Counted from the first letter of the stretch, positions 47,797-57,467 are shown. The stretch: 64,000 nt of DNA from Nostoc sp. TCL240-02 (GCF_013343235.1 NZ_CP040094.1:1922501-1986500); one strand, 5' to 3'. Notes: generated by a model not told the origin, from the sequence alone. Numbers and translations: made by a program.

Positions 47797-49574
47797 TTAC
47801 CTCTCCCAATCAACCAACGCTCCATCCACAACCGCAATCCCCCACTGCGGATACTTCGCCAGCAATTTCTTGATCACAATCTGCAAAGCCGGATCGTCAC
47901 TCCACCACTCTTGCAAGAAGTTAAAACCCGGATTCTCCCCCGAATTCCCTGCAACTTTCAGTTTCTGCATCCGTTCTGATCGCATATTTGCCCTTGCAAC
48001 AATCGCCTCATCCGACCTTTTTCAGGATTTGGCACGGGTGCGGCGGAAATTTCACCCTCATCAACTACTTTGACTTCTCCACCGGAAACTGAATTTTCAA
48101 CCAGCAACGTAGCAGAATAATCCTGTTCTACTTGCCCCTGAGTTTGATTAGTGATCGCAGAACTTGAAGATTTTTCATTTTGTGCAACGGGCGCGGCGGA
48201 ACAAGTACCTCCATAACAATCTTTTAGTTCAAAACCACTATCCTGCTTTTCTCCTTCCAACAAAGCAGATTCATCTTGTGCAGCATCCACAAGCGCCAGC
48301 GATGTGCAGTCCATTGCCATAGGCAAGTCTTCCTCCTTCTCTGACACGCCTTGAACAATCTGAGGCGACGCGCCCCTCAAGGGCGCATGAGCCTTTTTCG
48401 ATTGCTCCTTCCAACAATCCCAAGCCACCAATACTTCCTCGCCTAAATCCTCTACAACTTCACCTCTCTCGACATACAAAGTACGATACGGGTCAGCATG
48501 GGCAACGATAGAGCCGATGCCAATTGTGTCCGGTTGAGAGGATGTTTTCGGGAGAGCAGTAATTAAATCTATTTCCTCTGTGCTTAATTCTGCCCAGTAG
48601 TCTGATTTAATCACCTCATACTCTTGTCCCACTGCCCAAAACTCCTGCCAAGTACACCCAGGTTTTGTAAGTACCTGCCGAATGTCAGTAACCGCCTGGG
48701 GTAGCATTTCCAGTTGTTCGGCACGGAAAGCGATCGCAGATGGTGTAGGTTCACTCCCCAGAATTATGGCCGCAGCCTCTAACGCCTGGGTATTGTTCAT
48801 TGCACTGGCGAGATTCTTCAAAGCCATGCCCATCAACCGTAGACATTCTTGGGCATTCTCCTTGGGTGGTTCAACAGCTAGCGATCGCAAGTCAATAGTT
48901 TTTTCTAACGCCTGTTTCACTTGCTTGTTCAAAGCCTTGGTCGCCTGTTGGGTCATGGTATTCCCCCACTGTTGAACCGGATGCTGTTGTACGGCGTGTT
49001 CTAATTCCTGAATCCGTTGTTGGAGTTGCTGATTCTCAATTTCCAGTTTGCGTAACCCCTCCATTTCAGAAAGCCGTAGCTGCAACTGGATATTCTGCTC
49101 TTTCTGTTGCTTGTACAGATTTTGCAGAGATTGGATTTGTTCTTGTACCTGGGCTTCGGCTCTGGCTGACGCTTCTGTTAACAAGCCAATCTTCAACTCT
49201 TGCTCTAGGCGCTCTAACTCTTCCTGATGCTGTTCTTTAATTTGAGTGATCGCTGAGCTATATTCTGGTGGATAGTTCTGTTCTCTGGGGAATGGAACAC
49301 TCGCAGCATCTAGATCCGCATTGTTGATCAGCAGCCTCTCACCATCACTGAAGGTAACAATCTGCTGCCAATGGTTTGGAGCCAAAGCCTCAATCACTCC
49401 CGAATCCCTATAACGAGGGTGTGACTGTTGTGAAACAGTGACAGAATTACACAATTGCGTTTTAGGGTTTTCGCTTTTTGCGGCGCGTTTAGCTGTTGGT
49501 GCAACCTTCTGAACTCCAAGAGCGAAATCGGCGGCAGTGGGGAAGGGTTTTTCTTTGGCTGCGATCGCAAACAA
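47797..49574 (-). pseudogene. Large coiled-coil protein of unknown family, one frameshift
   Basis: Reading from 49574 gives about 520 codons: an N-terminal domain (YRDSGVIEALAPNHWQQIVT, FSDGERLLINNADLDAASVP), a long coiled coil (KEQHQEELERLEQELKIGLL to LEIENQQLQQRIQELEHAVQ), a helical core (IDLRSLAVEPPKENAQECLR, GCTWQEFWAVGQEYEVIKSD, GIGSIVAHADPYRTLYVERG), then a variable acidic linker. Near 48010 one base is missing; the other frame continues DEAIVARANMRSERMQKLKV and ends GIAVVDGALVDWER at 47797. Fragments of the same family occur at 45843-46161 and 52685-53000. Function unknown; I recall similar proteins on Nostoc plasmids. Confidence 0.65.
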
Positions 49575-50094
49575 AGTATGATTTGTAAAAAGTTGAAACG
49601 AGCTATTTGCTTTAATACATAAAAATGCTCATTTTTATAGTTAAAAACTTTATTATTAATATAATTTCACGTTACTGAATAGTAATCTCTACCACCAGAT
49701 AGATAAAAATCTCCTAATATGAAGCGAATATCTTTTAAAATGCTATACATATCTTCTTTTTTATAAAGTTCTTGAAAGTTCTTGTCTTATACATATTCAG
49801 ATCAAAATCGTTAAGGATTGTTACTAAAATATAAATATTGCATAAAAGCTGGAGTAAATCTCGAAATCTTGTTGTTGGACAAAGATCAAATAGCTCAATT
49901 GTCTGTTTTTAAAGAATGTAAAAATAGTTATGAAAACCTGTTAAGACAGAATTTTGTAACTGTTGTGATCCAATGGTTGGTTTTTGGCATTTTGTAACTA
50001 TAAGTACCTAGATTTTCACAACACGATATTCAAGATTTTCCTGACATCTCTGATTGATGTCAGGTTAACGTAAATCATTGAACTTGTAAAAACA
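49575..50094. promoter_or_regulatory. Upstream region of the DUF4157 gene
   Basis: About 520 bp of AT-rich sequence. At 50039-50063 an 8-bp inverted repeat (CCTGACAT / ATGTCAGG) lies 32 bp before the DUF4157 start and could be an operator or attenuator. No -10/-35 set is convincing. No recognisable gene. Confidence 0.4.
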
Positions 50095-52362
50095 ATGCAC
50101 AAAACAAAATCTTCAAAGACTGACTCATCTACCTATTCCAATTCCTCAGTACTAAACTCACACCCTCAATTAGTACATAGACCTTATGGTAGCGAAATCC
50201 AAAAAGCATCAGTTGCAGCTAAAACACCAACTGATATAGAGAATGAAAGCTTTGCAGAACAACAGATGGAAGCAACTGAACTAAAGCTACAGGCGAAGTC
50301 TGGCTCAATTACACCTGAAGGACAAGATTGCCTAACTGTCTTGCAAGCCAAGATGAACGGATTATTGAATTCTCGACTCGAACATGCAACCCGATTTGGT
50401 CATAATATTGCCAATATTCCACTTCATAGGTCAGATATACCAATACAAGCAAAACTGACCATTGGAGAACCTGGAGATAAGTATGAGCAAGAGGCGGACG
50501 AAACTGCACGTCAGGTAGTCCAAAGGATTCATCAACCACGGAGCGAAAAACTCCAGCGAGAGTCATTGTCCGAAGAGGAGGATGAACTGCAAATGAAACC
50601 GGAGCGCAGTATACAGCGAGATTCTCTGCCAGCCGAAGATGAGGAACTACAAATGAAGCCGATGGTGCAGCGTGTGGCAGAGGGAGGTATGGCAGCATCG
50701 CCTGATTTAGAAACATCAATACTACAAGCAAGGGGTGGTGGACAGTCCCTCGCTGACAATATTCGGCAACCTATGGAACAGGCGTTTGGGGCTGATTTTA
50801 GTGGGGTGAAGATTCACACAGATTCCCAAGCTGACCAGTTGAATCAGTCGATTCAGGCGAAGGCGTTTACCACGGGGCAGGATGTGTTCTTTCGGCAGGG
50901 GGCGTATGAGCTTGGGAGTCGTGGGGGGCAGGAGTTGTTGGCGCATGAACTTACACACGTTGTGCAGCAGGGTGGGGGAAGGGTGCAGGGAAAGCAGTTG
51001 CCATCTGATACCCCACACTCGGCAGAGATAGAGATGCAGAGACAGCCTTACGGGAAAACGGAACAACGGGAGAAGATATCGGAAGAAAATAAGGAAATCC
51101 AGCGAAAGGCTAGTGTGCAGACGGAGAACAAAACCGGATTACCGGACAACCTGAAAGTGGGGATTGAGAATTTGTCAGGGTTGGCGATGGATGATGTGCG
51201 GGTACATTACAACTCACCCAAACCAGCCGAGTTGAATGCGTTGGCGTATACGCAAGGCAGCGATATTCACGTCGCGTCGGGAGAGGAACAACATCTGCCG
51301 CACGAAGCATGGCACGTCGTTCAGCAGACGCAGGGACGAGTAAAGCCAACGATGCAGATGAAGGATGGGGTGGAGGCCAATCACGAGGAAGGAATGGAAA
51401 AGGAGGCAGATGTGATGGGGGCAAAGGCAATACAATCTCCTAAAAATCCGTATCAAAAATTGGGCTTAAAAGAGGTGTTTCCTCAGTCTAGTCCGACGGT
51501 ACAGGCATTTGGGTGGGAAGAAATATGGAGTATGGCTGAGGGATTTGGTCTATCGTCGGTGATGGTGTACACTGCGGTAGCAGTTGTCGGGCTCTCAGCA
51601 TTGTATTTATTGTTGAAAAACAGTAAAAGTAAGGAAGAAGCCTTATTGGAGGTGCAAAAGGCGACAGGGGAAGCATGTGAAGAAACTTATGAGAAAGAAA
51701 GAAATGGGAAAGAAGAGGCAGAAAAATTTCAAGAACCGGCAAATCTAGGTGAGTTAAGGGCTTATATTAACAAACAACAATTTCCTCCTTACGCCACGAC
51801 AAACGGAGAAAAAAGAAATTGGGCGTTTATCATAGCTAAGAAATACACCAGGGATGAGAAGAAGGCACAGAAGTTTGTCCAGCTTGTCAGGAACGTAACA
51901 GAGCGACAAGTGCTGACCAGTGAACCAAATGAGAGTTATAGCGCACCAAGGTCTGCGGAGCCGATTCCCATAGGTGTGAATGCCGGGCGTAGCAAGACAA
52001 AAACCAGAGGTGTGTCAGCCAACCCGCCCGCTAATGCAGTCCAACAGCCAATGCAAATATTACCACCGCCTGGGTACACATTACAAAATGATAGCACTGG
52101 TACCACCGCATACATCAATAATCCCAATAATCACCAGTTTGGGGGAGTGGCGCTCGACCATATAGTGTCAGTAGCGAACGGAGATTCTACGCGTTTACAT
52201 CGTTCAACTAAGATGAAGGGGACAAATATTCCCACTTATGTCCATCCATCTGATCACGAGTTATACACCGTGACCCTGGATGGACAGCATACAGACGGAA
52301 TAGGTATGATAACCGTATATAAGATAGGGGAAGTACGAGGGGGAGAGCATCGGTTTCGATGA
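50095..52362 (+). CDS. Double DUF4157 (eCIS core) protein with C-terminal effector-like region
   Basis: A 755-residue protein. Residues 1-200 are polar and end in repeated LQMKP/QR units (ELQMKPERSIQRDSLPAEDE). The first eCIS-core (DUF4157) module has MEQAFGADFSGVKIHTDSQA and HELTHVVQQ at about 284; the second has LSGLAMDDVRVHYNSPKPAE and HEAWHVVQQ at about 403, each with an HExxH-like motif. A hydrophobic helix (about 489-508) separates these from a C-terminal 190-residue region I cannot identify (ending LDHIVSVANGDSTRLHRS and HELYTVTLDGQHTDG). DUF4157 domains mark cargo or effectors loaded into extracellular contractile injection systems; no eCIS structural gene is in this window. Confidence 0.85.
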   Translation: MHKTKSSKTDSSTYSNSSVLNSHPQLVHRPYGSEIQKASVAAKTPTDIENESFAEQQMEATELKLQAKSGSITPEGQDCLTVLQAKMNGLLNSRLEHATRFGHNIANIPLHRSDIPIQAKLTIGEPGDKYEQEADETARQVVQRIHQPRSEKLQRESLSEEEDELQMKPERSIQRDSLPAEDEELQMKPMVQRVAEGGMAASPDLETSILQARGGGQSLADNIRQPMEQAFGADFSGVKIHTDSQADQLNQSIQAKAFTTGQDVFFRQGAYELGSRGGQELLAHELTHVVQQGGGRVQGKQLPSDTPHSAEIEMQRQPYGKTEQREKISEENKEIQRKASVQTENKTGLPDNLKVGIENLSGLAMDDVRVHYNSPKPAELNALAYTQGSDIHVASGEEQHLPHEAWHVVQQTQGRVKPTMQMKDGVEANHEEGMEKEADVMGAKAIQSPKNPYQKLGLKEVFPQSSPTVQAFGWEEIWSMAEGFGLSSVMVYTAVAVVGLSALYLLLKNSKSKEEALLEVQKATGEACEETYEKERNGKEEAEKFQEPANLGELRAYINKQQFPPYATTNGEKRNWAFIIAKKYTRDEKKAQKFVQLVRNVTERQVLTSEPNESYSAPRSAEPIPIGVNAGRSKTKTRGVSANPPANAVQQPMQILPPPGYTLQNDSTGTTAYINNPNNHQFGGVALDHIVSVANGDSTRLHRSTKMKGTNIPTYVHPSDHELYTVTLDGQHTDGIGMITVYKIGEVRGGEHRFR

Positions 52363-52684
52363 GTCATCAATGACGATTGTAGAAGCCGTTTTAAATTTCC
52401 ATCCACGAAAATAATATCTTAGGACTAGCCCTTTCAAGGTGTTGTGTAATGGCTTGATTTGTAGTTTGTTCATGCATAGGTGAAACTCTCTTGGGTGGAG
52501 AATGGAAATGTTGCGCTTGGAAGGTGTTTAAGCGATTTATAAAAGTCCAGTTTCCGTAATGGTTCGCAGGCTTTTAGAAAAAGCGTTATGTCCCAAAATT
52601 CTGGATGAACTGTTTGAACGTAGTGCAAAAACCCAGTACACTCGCGCTGCTTATAAGTGAGGATGGGAGCGAGTCGCATATTAC
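52363..52684. other. No gene recognised
   Basis: About 320 bp between the DUF4157 gene and the coiled-coil family fragment. Short opposite-strand readings only; none looks real. Confidence 0.4.
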
Positions 52685-53000
52685 ACCATCAACACAAGCG
52701 ATACCCCACTGCGGAAACTTTGCTACCAGCTTCTTGATCACAATCTGCAACGCCGGATCATCCCAGCACTCTTGCAAGTACTCAAAACCCAGATTTTCCC
52801 CCGAATTCACCGCAACTTTAAGTTTCTGCATACGCTCCGGTCGCATATTTGATCTCGCTATAATCGCCTCATGTGACCACTTTTCAAGATTTGGTACGGG
52901 TGCGGCGGAACTTTCACCTTCATGAGCCGCTTTCATTTCTACACCCGAAACTGAATTTTCAAGTAAGAACAAAGCAGAATAACCCTGTTCTACAAGCCCT
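52685..53000 (-). pseudogene. C-terminal fragment of the coiled-coil gene family
   Basis: Minus-strand reading contains VEQGYSALFLLENSVSGVEM, AAPVPNLEKWSHEAIIARSN, RPERMQKLKVAVNSGENLGF and DPALQIVIKKLVAKFPQWGI, matching the frame-shifted tail of the 47797-49574 gene almost block for block. The open reading (52586-53074) extends on both sides into unrelated sequence. This copy shows what the tail looks like without the frameshift. Confidence 0.7.
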
Positions 53001-53111
53001 GGTGTTTGATTAGCGTAGACGTGAAACAGCTTATCGCTAGACATCGCTTCAGTGTAAATATGACCTGCTAGCAAAGGCTTCAGCCCTGGTTTTATGCAAC
53101 TTAAATGCTCA

Positions 53112-53333
53112 TTAGCTTATTATGACTCTAAAGACGTGACCGGGAGTCGCTGCGGCTTCAATCGAGTAATTACCAACTCTGAAGTATCGTACTTGTTCGT
53201 TAGCCAAATGATCCGCCCACGAATCGATCTGAAGCTTTAAAAAATCAACGAAGTCGTGTAACCCATGATTAGCAGTAATTCTCATTAATTGATAACTCGT
53301 ATATATCCCACCTTCCGCACCCCCAAGTGTCAC
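53112..53333 (-). CDS. Small hypothetical protein
   Basis: A 73-residue reading (GIYTSYQLMRITANHGLHDF, VDFLKLQIDSWADHLANEQV, YSIEAAATPGHVFRVI). Compact, soluble, no family known to me. Possibly real or a gene tail. Confidence 0.4.
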   Translation of the reverse strand: MTLGGAEGGIYTSYQLMRITANHGLHDFVDFLKLQIDSWADHLANEQVRYFRVGNYSIEAAATPGHVFRVIIS

Positions 53334-53640
53334 AGAGGGAAATTACTGAGATCAAAAAGCGAAGCAGGAATTAAAACAGACATATTTAGTCGAAAAAGAG
53401 ATTTGAGCAGCCATGAATCAGCAAAAATGGCATCAAAGCCTATTGTCAATAACGAGCAATAATAACTGGTGGTAGATAGATTTAAATGAGATAAATAAAT
53501 GAAGATATTAAATGCTTTAATCATAAATTAGATGAATAAATAACAGTAGCGAAACTAGATTATCGACATAGCAAGTTAGAGCTATAAATTAAAGATATTA
53601 GCTCATTGTTTTGTCTATATTAAATTAATAAAAAGAAAAT
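53334..53640. other. No gene recognised
   Basis: About 300 bp of AT-rich sequence between a small hypothetical gene and the IS1634-type remnant. Nothing supportable. Confidence 0.4.
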
Positions 53641-54344
53641 TTAGCTGACTAATTGATAGTAATGGAGACAATCATCTGGTAAAAGGTTTAAAATGAAATC
53701 CCTGTCTTGAGTCCAATTAGAGACGTGTTTTTCATTGTTAAATCCAACTAAATGAATAGACTGGAAGCATTGAAATATCCAACGTAAAGTGGGGCGGTCA
53801 GTTGCTTTACCCAATTGATTTTTAATAGTTGATTTAGATTCTTTGAGCGCGGCTCTTATTTGGCGTTGAGCCAATGTATAAACCAGGAGACATAAACCCA
53901 TAATCATTCCTAGAGACTCTATTCTCTCGCTTGCTTTCAGGAAAGTACTATCTGCAAAAAATAATGGGTCTTTAAGAAAAGCAAACCCATTTTCACAAGA
54001 CTGCTGAGATTTATATTCACTCAGCATTAAATCGTCACTGAGTTCACTGGACTCTAAAACATTTGTGGCAATAATGAAACGCCCTGCACTCAAAATGTCT
54101 GTGTCAATTTTACTTTCATTCTTCGATACTGTGGCAGAAATTTGGTAAGATACTTCTGATTGGTTATCTTTTTTTTAGGCTTAATTTCAGATACTTTAGT
54201 ATCCGTAATTTGGTGATATTTAAGTTTTTTTGATAATGTTGATAATGCTTTGATAGCATCAGCTTCACAAGCAAATTTATCTTGTGATAACTTTTTCAAT
54301 TCCAGAAGTGCTTTTGATTCTGCCTTCAGTAGGTCTATGGTCAC
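53641..54344 (-). pseudogene. IS1634-type transposase, 5'-truncated and frameshifted
   Basis: The 3' part (54093-53641) reads AGRFIIATNVLESSELSDDL, SEYKSQQSCENGFAFLKDPL and MIMGLCLLVYTLAQRQIR, the catalytic C-terminus of IS1634-like transposases. The preceding part (54344-54090) has ELKKLSQDKFACEADAIKAL in another frame, joined near 54120-54165. The N-terminal half with the first catalytic Asp is missing. Confidence 0.75.
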
Positions 54345-54379
54345 GTGAATAACCGTAGGTTATGGTAATTTCTTTATTG

Positions 54380-54550
54380 CTATAGCTCTTTAAAAGTTAA
54401 TCCTAAGCTTTGACCAAATTTATCCTTGAGAATTTGTACTCGTAGTGTCACAGTAGATTTATGTTGTTGGCTTATTCGTATCAATGAAAGTATTTCATGA
54501 ACGAGTGAGCTTTTCTTATCTCTAAAAAATTTTTGAACAACTCGTACATC
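54380..54550 (-). pseudogene. Short C-terminal gene remnant
   Basis: Minus-strand reading without a start gives KFFRDKKSSLVHEILSLIRI then HKSTVTLRVQILKDKFGQSL and LTFKEL before a TAG. It has the look of a transposon-linked gene tail. The rest of 54551-54759 holds nothing recognisable. Confidence 0.4.
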
Positions 54551-54759
54551 TTTGCACTGCTTCTGTCAGGCACAGTGATCGCATACCTGCTCTTTTCCGT
54601 GGCGATCGCAGTACTGCATCAAAGATAATTGCCTGCCCCATACCAAGACTTTCACAGTTCAATAGCTGTAGCGCTTATCCCGCATATCTTAGAGCTTTTC
54701 TTAGTGCCATTCGACTGTAATCTGATTCCTAAATCTTGTCCTGGGATAATATCTGGCGA

Positions 54760-55260
54760 CTATGAGGCTGTTTGTATATTTCCACAACACTCACACACGC
54801 AGGTATAGCGTTGATATTCCACTATTTCAATTGGACGTTCTACTAATTGCGCTACAGACTGTTTCTCTATTTTTACTGCCGTGTGAGCAAATGCTTTTTG
54901 ATCACAACAAGCACAATCAGTCGGTCGTAAGATTTCATAACGATCTATTAGGCCATTGCCCTTACGGGTTTTTCCAGTATGTCCTGGTTGCCCACCTGGT
55001 TTTCTTTTAGGATGGTTTGGTTCTTCTTCCAAGGGTGCTTTTTTGTTTTCACTCTTTTTCAGAATGTCCCCAGATGGTGGTTTGGATGAAGTTTTGCTGT
55101 CCAAATCTCTGCTGACTTTTAACCGTTCTACTTCAAGGTGTAGTTCGTAGATTATTTTCTGTAACTCACCTATTGCCTTTCTCTGCTCAATGATGATATC
55201 TTCCAGTTCGTCTTTCGATAACTGATTTAAGCTTTCTCGGTCTAATTCTTGAGGCAGACT
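54760..55260 (-). pseudogene. IS66-family transposase N-terminal fragment
   Basis: One open frame from about 55260, preceded by a stop: a leucine-zipper-like helix (LNQLSKDELEDIIIEQRKAI, LQKIIYELHLEVERLKVSRD), then DSKTSSKPPSGDILKKSE, RKPGGQPGHTGKTRKG and the zinc-finger cysteines in CACCDQKAF and CVCECCGN. These are the N-terminal and zinc-binding regions of IS66 TnpC. The catalytic domain is absent; the reading ends at 54760. Confidence 0.78.
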
Positions 55261-55302
55261 TTAGTTCATATTTGTGATACTTACCCTCAAGTGTCCCCCT
55301 TG

Positions 55303-55434
55303 TCAATACTCTGCCACCTGAATCCTTACTTCTGTTTCAAGGGCTTTAATTAAGTCCTGATGCTTAGTCATTGATTTATGGGCAAAACTAAATTCCTCGC
55401 TCATTGCAACCACATCATCATTTAACTCGCTCAT
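55303..55434 (-). CDS. Possible very small protein
   Basis: A 43-codon reading MSELNDDVVAMSEEFSFAHK then MTKHQDLIKALETEVRIQ. Acidic and helical. It lies directly upstream of the IS66 fragment and may be a leftover of a gene rather than a functional one. Confidence 0.3.
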   Translation of the reverse strand: MSELNDDVVAMSEEFSFAHKSMTKHQDLIKALETEVRIQVAEY

Positions 55435-55545
55435 AATTTCCACCATGAATAATAAAACAGGCTAACTGCCTGCCCTTGCATAAAATTCCCGTAAACAACA
55501 AAAAAGCAATCGCCATCGCTCCAGAACTCAAGCGTGATAATTGCC

Positions 55546-55812
55546 TCAGCTGCCAGTTTCTGACTCCAGCAAACTCAACACTTTCTCCTCCAACTGGGTC
55601 AAATAAGCCCGATTCAGCTTTCCCAGCATCTCCAAAAACTTCTGCACCGACTCCTCCAGCGCACTCGAATACACCCGATTGATGCCATCGCTAATCACCT
55701 GCATCTGCTCGCACTCGGCAGACAAGTAATTGTAAGATTTAAGGTGCTGCAACCTAACGGCGTACTCACCATCCCACATTCTGACGGTGCAACCGAAATC
55801 AGAAACCATCAA
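55546..55812 (-). CDS. Small hypothetical protein next to CRISPR array
   Basis: An 88-residue reading (SDFGCTVRMWDGEYAVRLQH, LSAECEQMQVISDGINRVYS, EESVQKFLEMLGKLNRAYLT). Helical, soluble. Not recognised as a Cas protein. It begins about 30 bp outside the array. Confidence 0.45.
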   Translation of the reverse strand: MMVSDFGCTVRMWDGEYAVRLQHLKSYNYLSAECEQMQVISDGINRVYSSALEESVQKFLEMLGKLNRAYLTQLEEKVLSLLESETGS

Positions 55813-55843
55813 ACAACGAATTAAATAGGCAATCCAAATAGGA

Positions 55844-56245
55844 GTTTCAGTCCCCGTGAAGGGATTTGGTTAATGGAAACCCAACCCAAGGCGACCCTTG
55901 CACAAAATACAAAGTGTTTCAGTCCCCGTGAGGGGATTTGGTTAATGGAAACTTTGACTATTGTTGTAGCGTTTTCTGCCCCTATTCTTATGTTTCAGTC
56001 CCCGTGAGGGGATTTGGTTAATGGAAACATCTCCTGCCTATGACGGAGCAGGTGATGGGGGAAAGTTTCAGTCCCCTTGCGGGGTAATAGGCTTTGGAAA
56101 CTAGAAATAAGTTCAAAATCGAACCTAAATCAAAATGAGTTTCAGTCCCCTTGCGGGGTAATAGGCTTTGGAAACCACGAGCATTAACAGATATTCCGCA
56201 CTCATCAAACAACACGTTTCAGTCCCCTTGCGGGTTAATAGGCTA
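55844..56245 (-). CRISPR. Short CRISPR array with two repeat types
   Basis: Six repeats, five spacers. Repeats 1-3 (55844-55880, 55916-55952, 55994-56030) are 37 bp, plus strand GTTTCAGTCCCCGTGAGGGG then ATTTGGTTAATGGAAAC; repeat 1 has one change (GTGAAGGG). Repeats 4 and 5 (56065-56101, 56139-56175) are 37 bp with the same ends but a different middle (CTTGCGGGGTAATAGGCTTT). Repeat 6 (56216-56245) is of the second type and truncated by the cas1 remnant. Spacers are 35, 41, 34, 37 and 40 bp. The likely crRNA strand is minus, giving repeats ending ACTGAAAC, as in other cyanobacterial systems. Confidence 0.95.
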
Positions 56246-56681
56246 TTGTTTTTTGGCTTTTAACAAGACTTTTACGCTCTTTAAGAGGATTATCTCGCTC
56301 ATTGTGACGATACAAAACCTGATATTGATTATGAATTTTGGCTGTCACAATTGCTTTGACTAATTCTAAACGTCCGACGGGATCGCTATATAGTTGATAT
56401 TGTGCTAATCGCAATTGACCATTGCGCGAATAACCAGGAAGTGCAGAACCCAGATATTTACCAAAGCTAGAAAGATAGTGAACAGGCATACCTAATTCCA
56501 AAGCATAAACTAGAGCATCACCTGTGACTTGAGGGTTGCCCATCAAGACAACTTGTTCAACAGTTTTGGCTGCAACAGTCTGTTTTGTCCAAGAACCATC
56601 TGATTGTTTAAGAGCAACATTAAAAGCTTCGTAGTTCTTGCTTAAAACAGCATCAGCCTGAGTTACGTAAAGTACTGACAT
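56235..56681 (-). pseudogene. cas1: Cas1 integrase, truncated after 148 codons
   Basis: The N-terminal beta domain and start of the helical domain of Cas1: MSVLYVTQADAVLSKNYEAF, TVEQVVLMGNPQVTGDALVY, LGMPVHYLSSFGKYLGSALP, GRLELVKAIVTAKIHNQYQV. Full Cas1 is about 320-340 residues; the catalytic Glu, His and Asp in the C-terminal domain are missing. The frame runs into the sixth CRISPR repeat, which supplies the stop codon, so the deletion joined the interior of cas1 to the interior of a repeat. cas2 and the leader are gone. Confidence 0.9.
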
Positions 56682-56760
56682 TTTAGATTTGTGATAGTGA
56701 GTTATGGTTGAAGAAGAATTCAGCTATTCTGAATTCAGGGGTCAGTTACTCCCGATGAAA

Positions 56761-57360
56761 TTAATCCTCGGTTTCAGAAGTCATTGACTCCCGTAACTGT
56801 TTAATTTCAAAAGGCAGACAAATCTCTTTTAAACTGCATGAAAGACACTTTTTAGTGTTATCAATCGGTACAGGCATAGTTGTTTGAGATGCAAGTTGAG
56901 CAAGAACAATTGCTTGCTCAGTCATTTGTCGTAGTTGAGGTGTAAATGCTACTGTCTGTCTTCTGCGGTTAGTATGATAAAAAATCTCACCATAAGCAAG
57001 GCAGCGTCCAGTACGTTCTTCTATACACAAAGCAGCAGCACAAAGTTGAAAATGGTCGTTCAGATGCTGTGCCATCTTCCCTTTTTTATATTCCACAGGG
57101 ACAAGTTGACCATCGCATTCTTCAACTGCATCAATGATACCTGCGACCTTCAAGCGATCGCTCCACACCCACTGCTGCTGATGAATCAGCATCTCTCCTT
57201 CTTGAAGTGTTCCTTCTTCATTGATATTGCGGTGTATGTGGCGACCCAAGATAATATGCTCGTTATCTGACATTTCACCCAAGACATATTCAAGGTAAAA
57301 TCTGCGTGGACAATATTCCCAGGCATTGAGGTATGCCAAAGGTAAGTAATCTTCATTCAT
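56761..57360 (-). CDS. cas4: Cas4 exonuclease
   Basis: A 199-residue intact Cas4. The iron-sulfur cysteines are visible at the N-terminal CPRRFYLEYV and the C-terminal cluster CLSCSLKEIC. The RecB-like nuclease core shows GRHIHRNINEEG (His), DAVEECDGQLVPVEYKKG (D and E-x-K motif) and HFQLCAAALCIEE (QhXXY-like). Cas4 trims prespacers and selects PAM side with Cas1-Cas2. Its partners here are broken, so it is probably idle. It lies 80 bp upstream of cas1 in the same direction. Confidence 0.93.
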   Translation of the reverse strand: MNEDYLPLAYLNAWEYCPRRFYLEYVLGEMSDNEHIILGRHIHRNINEEGTLQEGEMLIHQQQWVWSDRLKVAGIIDAVEECDGQLVPVEYKKGKMAQHLNDHFQLCAAALCIEERTGRCLAYGEIFYHTNRRRQTVAFTPQLRQMTEQAIVLAQLASQTTMPVPIDNTKKCLSCSLKEICLPFEIKQLRESMTSETED

Positions 57361-57382
57361 ATTTTCGTTGGAATGCGTATTT

Positions 57383-57411
57383 TTAGTTCAGCCCCGTGAG
57401 CGGGATTCAAC
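57383..57411 (-). repeat. CRISPR-repeat-like sequence upstream of cas4
   Basis: TTCAGCCCCGTGAGCGGGAT resembles the first part of the array repeats (TTCAGTCCCCGTGAGGGGAT) with a few changes, between cas4 and cas6. It has no partner repeat nearby. Could be a stray repeat, a regulatory mimic, or chance. Confidence 0.35.
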
Positions 57412-57467
57412 ACTTCTGCACTTGACCGAAAACGAAAAGCATACAAACCCCTAATTAATGGGGATCA

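Noticed and set aside
50309..51742. Several long minus-strand ORFs under the DUF4157 gene
   Set aside because: They are shadows of the real plus-strand gene with biased composition.
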